In this document: piece after piece, positions 59,301-64,000 of the stretch
Position numbering within the stretch: position 1 is the first letter of the stretch
Layout: every line of letters starts with the position of its first letter
Origin: Ligula intestinalis
Lineage: Eukaryota; Platyhelminthes; Cestoda; Diphyllobothriidea; Diphyllobothriidae
Direction: 5' to 3'
NCBI GenBank assembly: GCA_036362985.1
Contig: JAYGXS010000003.1
Coordinates: forward strand, 70,679,989-70,743,988
DNA length: 64,000 bases
Notes under the pieces: model-generated
Databases searched by the model: none
Seen by the model: the letters and a program-made list of their open reading frames with translations, nothing else
What the model was told of the DNA's origin: nothing
Program-made: the position numbers and the translations under genes

Positions 59301-61420
59301 AATCTTCGAAGGCTGACTATAGACTTAAGCAAAACGTAATGCCAGAATATTTGGAGTTTTCCCTTTTGAATCGAGCGTTCTTAATTGCTTGGAGCACCCT
59401 CTTGTGACCGGCGGTATAGTTTGATATTTTTATCATCGTTCTTGGAGCCAATCAATTAACTGACTCTGAAACTTTGTTCTTCCGAAACTACGTTTATATT
59501 CTATTTGTTTATATGCGTGAAAGTGCCGTGGGCCTAGTTTAGTCCAGTCAGTTCAACAGAGTAGTTAAATTGGATATCTAGTTGGATGAGGTATCCATTT
59601 ATATACTCCTTAAATTTGTGTTCCTGACAAGATCGCAGCCTCAGGTTCAGATGACCTTCCGGAGTAGCCGCTGGGTCCTCTCGTTTGAGGCTATCCCGTT
59701 TATCATACTGACTCATTGAAACATAGCTCACGACAACCGCGGTAAGAAAACCAATTTGATGAGTGCTCACGCCTGACCTACCATCCATCAACATGTCGCT
59801 CCCGAGTAACACCTCCACTACTTCTCCCCGAATACTTATTTGCCAGCCTCCTGAGGACTGCCTATTTCTAAACTACCCTTTGTTGAAAAAAATTACAGTA
59901 TGCGCAACTAGTTGACCCACTGCGTAGCCAAGATTTTTCAAATTTATTCCACTTCCAAAGAGGGGTGCACTTGCACTAGTTAACCGCCGGTCCGTCAACG
60001 ATGGACGAGGCAATGTCATTCTAGTCACGCATCACCGGCCATTGATTAACTTTTGTTTATTAGCACCCCTTCATATCCATTGTCTCACTTCTGTTATTTT
60101 ACATACGACTTTCCTCTCCATCTTTTTATCCCGTAGCTCAACACTGCCACGCAGATAACCACCATATTCGCTAGCCTGTTGGCACCAGTGTGTGGTTTTG
60201 CAGACTCAGTAGGACTCCCTGCTCTCTGGTAAGACCCACTCGGTGCTCTATGGGATAAATTTCACTTACCACTCTGTAGGCTTCAAATTCTACATTGTCC
60301 TCTGGTATATTGGCTTTATTTCTACGCCGCTCATTTCATGTTGTAAGCAAAAAGTAGGCAACCATCGGATATGTGGGTGCACTCGGATAACAGGAGAAAG
60401 AACCCCTGTACTGCGGGAATGTTGTCAAAAGAGGGTTTTATGGTTGTAATAAACAAAACTAACATACGCTTGTTTTCAGGAGGCAGTACTGCCGATCTTA
60501 ACCGGTAAGACAACTAGTCTGTGGGTCAGTGGTTAGGGCTTTGAACTTCGTATCAAAAGGTCACGGATTTGAGTCTCGGGTGGTGGATCACTTTTGTATG
60601 ACTGACTGAAGGTGGTTAATGCGCCAGAAACGGTCATTCCAATCTCTCTTTTTTGCCGGCAGTGCTATCTGCTATCAGCCGTTATGCGGCTGCTGGCGGG
60701 AGGTTCTAGAATGAGTCCCAAAGCAGAGTGGGACGAGTGACTTCTGTCAGCGATCTGTGAACTTTCACCAAAAAAAGACAACAAGTTACATTTATGCCAT
60801 AATCATATTTTATTTCACCATTAAGACGTAAAAATGATTGAAGATGCAATTGAAGTTTACAAGGTCTATAGCCTGATTGTTATGTCTAATCCTAGCTTCC
60901 AACTACAAAACTAATCTGTAAGCCCTAACCCTGATGCTACTACCTAAGAGAGGCGTGACCGGGAGTGCGCAAACGGAAATTAAGCTTACGCAAATAACAT
61001 AAGTAGGTATTTATTAGAAGTAGAGACTTGGTGGGGCCGTATATCTGATCGTTCCCCAAAAACTGCTGTCAAACTTTAACCACTGCTTGTTGTGTTTGTT
61101 ACATTTTTACCAACCAGATCTCATCTGTTTCAGGGTGATGTGGAGTTTTAAGTGTCGTCTTTCTTCCTATTTTCTCACCCAAATATTTATTATAGGCAGC
61201 TCTTTAGATCAAGTATATGGTATACGGCGGTATTTCAAGTAAATCAGTATAATATTTTTGTAGCTTCCACGGCTACCCTCTATTGATCTTGGGATGATTA
61301 TTTTTTAACGGTTGCTTTCAATTAATCTGCATTCCAGTGTTTTTTGTTTCGGCGTATGTACTTACTTCGTTTTTGTGGGACCAAGTTCCAATTTTTTACC
61401 CATGAGGCCTTGAAATGTGT
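56092..61420 (+). CDS. CRLS1: Cardiolipin synthase (CMP-forming); 5 exons supported, last exon tentative
   Basis: Joins CDP-diacylglycerol and phosphatidylglycerol to form cardiolipin in the inner mitochondrial membrane. Exons are 56092-56361, 56397-56526, 56557-56642, 56676-56744 and 60137-60228, with a possible terminal exon from 61338. The CDP-alcohol phosphatidyltransferase signature DxxDGxxAR-x9-GxxxDxxxD reads DVADGYIAR...GSYIDPLAD and is split by intron 1 after TDV. The N-terminus MLRQLFLLQAKRTNLLYKDL is basic and fits a mitochondrial targeting peptide. Exon 3 gives MSRDLLLMLGASYLRF and exon 4 RFFDPHVPVIEMKPINSSK, both spaced exactly as in vertebrate CRLS1. Introns 1-3 are 35, 30 and 33 nt; intron 4 is 3392 nt. 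Confidence 0.87.
56397..56642 (+). CDS. CRLS1: CRLS1 exons 2 and 3 with a 30-nt intron
   Basis: Exon 2 56397-56526 (ADGYIARRFPSQQSLLGSYI, DPLADKIFVSFLSFALAYAD, LMP). Exon 3 56557-56642 (LSLFLLFMSRDLLLMLGASY, LRFISQRQP). The intron GTATGTTAAA...TTACTTTTAG is 30 nt and has no in-frame stop. Removing it gives the family spacing YAD-x10-SRD exactly; keeping it would add ten residues. Confidence 0.85.
56676..56744 (+). CDS. CRLS1: CRLS1 exon 4
   Basis: Twenty-three codons, RQLSRFFDPHVPVIEMKPIN then SSK, after a 33-nt intron (GTTTGACGCC...CTGTTCAG) that contains an in-frame TGA. The donor is GTAAGG. Confidence 0.85.
56745..57769 (+). other. CRLS1 intron 4, left part
   Basis: No gene or named repeat seen. 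Confidence 0.5.
57770..58460. mobile_element. Inverted-repeat element family, copy 2 (decayed)
   Basis: 57810-57960 matches the left arm of the 46277 element (TCAGGATGCCAGCTTTTAAA, CTTAGTAAAATGACT). 58320-58450 is a right arm (AATTTGCTGCCAAATAAGTA, GGGCGTCTATAATCAATGGG). GATGGATGTGGAGCATG at 58166 matches the loop in inverse orientation. The outer right end is missing. Confidence 0.6.
58461..60136 (+). other. CRLS1 intron 4, right part
   Basis: No gene recognised. AT-rich, with the exon 5 acceptor at its end. Confidence 0.5.
60137..60228 (+). CDS. CRLS1: CRLS1 exon 5
   Basis: The acceptor TTATCCCGTAG is followed by LNTATQITTIFASLLAPVCG then FADSVGLPAL and the first two bases (TG) of the next codon before the donor GTAAGA. 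It continues SSK from exon 4 as in family members (SKVNTAVQL...ADS). Confidence 0.85.
60515..60660 (+). mobile_element. tRNA-derived SINE with strongly decayed hammerhead (copy 2)
   Basis: The tRNA-like head has a box A-like GTGGGTCAGTGGTTAGGG (60521-60538) and a box B-like GGATTTGAGTCTC (60565-60577). Downstream, GACTGACTGAAGG, GCGCCAGAAACGGTCATTCC (60600-60640) aligns with the ribozyme segment of the other copies, but the core has an extra base and stem I no longer pairs well. Confidence 0.55.
60661..61337 (+). other. CRLS1 region after exon 5, no repeat named
   Basis: AT-rich. I tested it for the missing CRLS1 end; only the candidate at 61338 fits in phase. Confidence 0.4.
61338..61420 (+). 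CDS. CRLS1: CRLS1 candidate terminal exon
   Basis: The acceptor AATCTGCATTCCAG is followed, in the phase required by exon 5, by CVFCFGVCTYFVFVGPSSNF, LPMRP and a stop. A hydrophobic last segment followed by a short polar tail is the expected layout, but residue similarity is weak, so the true last exon could be elsewhere. Confidence 0.35.
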
Positions 61421-61756
61421 TACCGAGAGGTACAAAGGACATTGTAATTGCGTATTTTGCCGTCAGTGGTGTCCAGAGTTAAGATCGAGTGAGCACCTTG
61501 AATCCTTACTCTTGGCGGTTGGCCGTCCCGCACCTGCTCTCGCTACTTTATATGGAAACATTCCCGTGAGTTAGTTGTTGTATTTATGAGCGATGGCCTC
61601 AACTACTGAGTAGTGGTTTGACTATTCTCGGCATCTTTTGCGCGCCTGTGGTACATCCAACTAGTATTTGCTGTCAGCAAGCTTGGGCTGTTGGGTTGTG
61701 TCGTAACCGGTCAAAACCTGTTATATCTTTGGTTGATCTCACCTGCGTCGCCACTG

Positions 61757-62190
61757 TTGTAACCTAGTGTGTTCCTGTGTCAACACCGGTTATGTTCCCC
61801 CACTACGTGTTAGGAAGAGAAGACAGAATAGGATAAAAGCTAGTACTTTACTGTTTCATGTACTAGTACATAAACTCTGTTCCGTGTGTCTAGCAGCTTG
61901 CCTTCTGTGGTCGGTCTCGCTTCCGCAGCAGTCTCAGGTCGTCGGCAGCGTGTCCCACAACAGAGTGTCCGTTCTGCTACCGCCTCGCTATTTATGGGGC
62001 AGTCGTCATTGCTGCACATTGGTTATCCATTTTCATCCTGCGCACGCTCGCTTACACACGTCTGGCATCTGTCCTCAGCATGACCTCACTGATAGCAGCA
62101 ACTTGGCTCCGGGCAGTCTCGCTCGCTCATGCCTTTTTTTGTCGTAGCCTAATGTCCGCCTTTTGAAGGTTGCGTGACTTGGCCCGTTCC
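61757..62190 (+). repeat. LTR-like dispersed repeat, copy 3
   Basis: Starts TGTTGTAACCTAGTGTGTTC. It shares with the copies at 42879 and 43352 the blocks CACTACGTGTTAGGAAGAGA, TAGTACTTTACT, TGTACTAGTACAT, TGTGGTCGGTCTCG and CCGCCTCGCTATTTATGGGG, and further right GTTGCGTGACTTGGCCCGTT. It is the longest of the three copies. Confidence 0.6.
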
Positions 62191-62202
62191 GACGTGACCT
62201 CG

Positions 62203-62229
62203 GACTGTCTGTCCGTCTGTCTGTCTGTA
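62203..62229 (+). repeat. (CTGT)n microsatellite
   Basis: GACTGTCTGTCCGTCTGTCT and following units; one interruption. Confidence 0.8.
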
Positions 62230-62804
62230 TGAATGACGTGCTCGGTCATCCTAACAGGTTGATAGGGACTTAAGACCAAATTCAATTCTCCACGTTCAAC
62301 ATCCTATAGACCAAATACTTCCATCTCGGACAGAAAGAGATGAGAAGGCAGAGGCAGTCTTTCTTGCTAAGCAGCAGTTTATATGGCCAGTAGCTAATCT
62401 CATTAAGCGTAAACCGAAATTCTGAAATGCGGTTTCGATTTGTAAGATATTCTTAGGTGCAGCATAGTCCGGCTATCTTCTAAATAGTCCACGATGTCGG
62501 TTTTTGACTGTGGTTTTTGTTCGGTTACCGGTAGCGCCGCACTCGGTAAAGACGACCACCTAAGTAGTACACATTTTATATTGCTTTTCGATGCCTTTTT
62601 GTTTTAAATATTTCATCGAAGAAGTATATAAGCATATTCTGTACTTCAGTCATTTGGCCGCAAATCGATTCGTCTTAAAGTTTCTTGCTAGCAGCAAAGG
62701 TAAATTCAGTTAAAAAAACGGGTTTCAATGCAAGACTAATCTCCAGCCTGATCCACTGTTGTTTTTACAGTCTACGGCTTGTGTGCCTTCCATTTAAGGT
62801 TGCA

Positions 62805-62895
62805 CTATAGTTGGCTGCACGAAGCTGACGAGGGCCAACAGCCCGAAATAGCTATACTACCTTGCCGTTGTTTGCCGGTATACTGAGAAACATTA
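62805..62895 (+). ncRNA. Hammerhead ribozyme, type I, core intact (SINE tail copy 3)
   Basis: Core CTGACGA 62825-62831, stem II GGGC 62832-62835 with GCCC 62841-62844 around CAACA, GAAA 62845-62848, a minimal stem III (ATA...TAT) in ATAGCTAT, and predicted cleavage after A62856. Stem I near the core pairs G-C, A-U, mismatch, G-C, so it is weaker than in the next copy. No tRNA-like head is visible upstream. Confidence 0.65.
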
Positions 62896-63063
62896 AAAAG
62901 ATGTGTTACTGACACTTAGCTAGTAACATATCAATTATTATTAGCTTTGCGGACCACAATCGGTCGGCCCGATCCGCACAAGCATCAACCCAGGATGGGC
63001 ACATCATGAGAGATATATCGGTGTAAAAACCAATACTATATACTTCCGATCAACAACCGGCAA

Positions 63064-63255
63064 GACACCGAACTCGATGGCTCAATGGTTAGGACGTCTG
63101 CCCCTGACCGGCGAGGCGCGAGTTCGAAACTCGGGTGTGGCGGCAATTTCAGCGGCTACACTAGAGTTGGCTGCTCGTAGCTGATGAAGGCCAACAGCCC
63201 GAAATAGCTATACTACGTTGCCATTGTCTATGCCGGTATGCTGAAAAACATACAT
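63064..63255 (+). mobile_element. tRNA-derived SINE with hammerhead ribozyme (copy 4, best preserved)
   Basis: The head is tRNA-like: box A TGGCTCAATGGTTAGG (63078-63093) and box B CGAGTTCGAAACTCG (63119-63133), with an anticodon-like region between. A 40-nt spacer follows, then the hammerhead at 63176-63217 and a tail ending GCCGGTATGCTGAAAAACAT. The tail matches the copy at 62860-62895. It has no coding capacity. The layout suggests Pol III transcription with a self-cleavage site in the body of the RNA. Confidence 0.75.
63176..63217 (+). ncRNA. Hammerhead ribozyme, type I
   Basis: Stem I CGTAG (63176-63180) pairs fully with CTACG (63213-63217). A GGC/GCC extension (63168-63170 with 63220-63222) lies beyond an internal loop. 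Core CTGATGA is at 63181-63187, stem II GGC/GCC at 63189-63191 and 63197-63199, and GAAA at 63201-63204. The tiny stem III lies in 63204-63211, and the cleavage triplet ATA ends at 63212. An A-C mismatch at the base of stem II is the only departure from the ideal. Confidence 0.75.
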
Positions 63256-63574
63256 TCATCTATTCCAACAGGAAATTGCTATGCAGGATTCCTGCACTTT
63301 TGCAATGGATGTGGACTATCTCGTACACTATATAAGCAGCAGTAAACGTTACGATATAACAAATTGGAAGCCCGAGATGTAGTCTTCCTTGGATTATAAA
63401 ACTTGAATAAGACGTAATTGGTTACCAGATGAGTACACAAATAGAATTTACTTGCGTACTTTCAATAAAATGTACTGGAATTTAAAAGGACACCGAAGTT
63501 CAGTGGGAAAATTAATACTATTTATGTGTGCACCAGGTTTTGCGATTATGCTTCATGATAATTAATATTAAACG

Positions 63575-63650
63575 GATCCGACAAAGCAAATGGAGACCGG
63601 AATGGCCATTTCTGGCTTGTTAGCCGTCACCGGCCAGTCATACTATTAAT
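63575..63650 (-). mobile_element. Fragment of hammerhead SINE (copy 5)
   Basis: About 70 bp nearly identical to 14625-14690 (GACAAAGCAAATGGAGACCG, GGAATGGCCA, TCTGGCTTGTTAGCCGTCA). On the minus strand it folds as a hammerhead (63639-63595). Stem I GACTGG/CCGGTC is fully paired and GAAA is intact, but the core reads CCGGTGA instead of CTGANGA. No tRNA-like head is present. Confidence 0.6.
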
Positions 63651-64000
63651 ATTACAACCTCACTTAAGTAATCTCATCTGATCGAAAACACGTTTCAGGG
63701 TTTGAGCTAAAATTAAGTTAAAACCTTAGATTGTAAAACTGACGAATGAAGTGGAAACTGGGCCGAAATCTGGTCACATGTGGCATCCATTCAAAAAAGA
63801 CGTTGCTTCGTAATAACTTATTTTTGTCAGTTCCTCACTTTTTGGCGTCTTAGTGATTGACGGATGTGATCACTTTGACGTAGAATGCGTTTGTCAACTT
63901 TTTTTTAATGTTGTGGAAGTTTTGCATTTTGGTTCTGTCTTTGTGTTGGCTGGTTGGACACACATTTGTTGATTCCCAATTTCAAGCCTGACAACTGATC
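63651..64000 (+). other. Right edge, no gene seen
   Basis: AT-rich sequence without recognisable coding or repeat content. Confidence 0.5.

Larger units (their letters stand above)
62395..63545. mobile_element. Inverted-repeat element family, copy 3, with SINEs in its loop
   Basis: The left arm (62395-62720) contains CCGAAATTCTGAAATGCGGT and TTGCTTTTCGATGCC. The right arm (63285-63545) contains GGATGTGGACTATC, AGACGTAATTGGTTACCAGA and TGAGTACAC. They correspond to the arms of the 46277 element. The SINE copies at 62805 and 63064 lie between the arms. Confidence 0.55.

Noticed and set aside
61193..61250. Alternative CRLS1 exon after acceptor TATTATAG (QLFRSSIWYTAVFQ...)
   Set aside because: In phase, but without family similarity or the expected hydrophobic C-terminal helix.
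1..64000. CRISPR arrays, operons, ribosome binding sites and bacterial terminators
   Set aside because: The window is eukaryotic with spliced genes; no regularly spaced direct repeats were seen.

Overview
This is eukaryotic genomic DNA with low gene density, almost certainly from a parasitic flatworm. A large-genome tapeworm (diphyllobothriid type) is my best guess: the LINE, Penelope and gypsy families look platyhelminth, and the introns are either tiny (30-43 nt) or several kb and packed with transposable elements. The species cannot be fixed from the sequence alone. Three host genes can be built exon by exon, with canonical GT-AG junctions and matching phases.

(1) Coatomer subunit alpha (COPA), minus strand. 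Four exons between 13130 and 1024 encode the N-terminal WD40 propeller, and the gene continues off the left edge. Intron 1 is 7.9 kb and holds a gypsy LTR element (about 6200-12040) that was itself invaded by an RTE-type LINE (about 7175-10560, minus strand). (2) Acyl-protein thioesterase / lysophospholipase (LYPLA type), plus strand. Eight exons from 36493 to 50980 give a complete protein of about 228 residues with the full Ser-Asp-His triad. Introns 1, 6 and 7 carry LINE fragments, LTR-like repeats, a 1-kb palindromic element and a Penelope-like element with a GIY-YIG domain. (3) Cardiolipin synthase (CRLS1), plus strand. Exons run from 56092 to 60228, with a possible last exon at 61338. Introns 1-3 are only 35, 30 and 33 nt long, and the CDP-alcohol phosphatidyltransferase motif is rebuilt across the first of them.

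From 14 to 36 kb the window is essentially a transposon graveyard. A CR1-like LINE (A, plus strand) is split by an opposite-strand CR1-like LINE (B, 19.18-23.77 kb) and again by a short LINE 3' end (C, 23.99-24.44 kb). It is followed by a Helitron-like remnant, a nearly complete A-family LINE (D, 26.4-31.1 kb), a jockey/CR1-like LINE on the minus strand (E, 31.1-34.4 kb), and a gypsy gag fragment ending 260 bp before the LYPLA start.

The most interesting feature is a set of tRNA-derived SINE-like copies (14.5-14.8, 60.5-60.7, 62.8, 63.06-63.25 and 63.6 kb). Downstream of the tRNA-like promoter region they carry sequences that fold as type I hammerhead self-cleaving ribozymes. The copies at 62825 and 63181 keep the whole catalytic core. 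A second notable family is a non-coding element with long inverted-repeat arms (46.28-47.28 kb, with decayed relatives at 57.77-58.46 and 62.4-63.54 kb).
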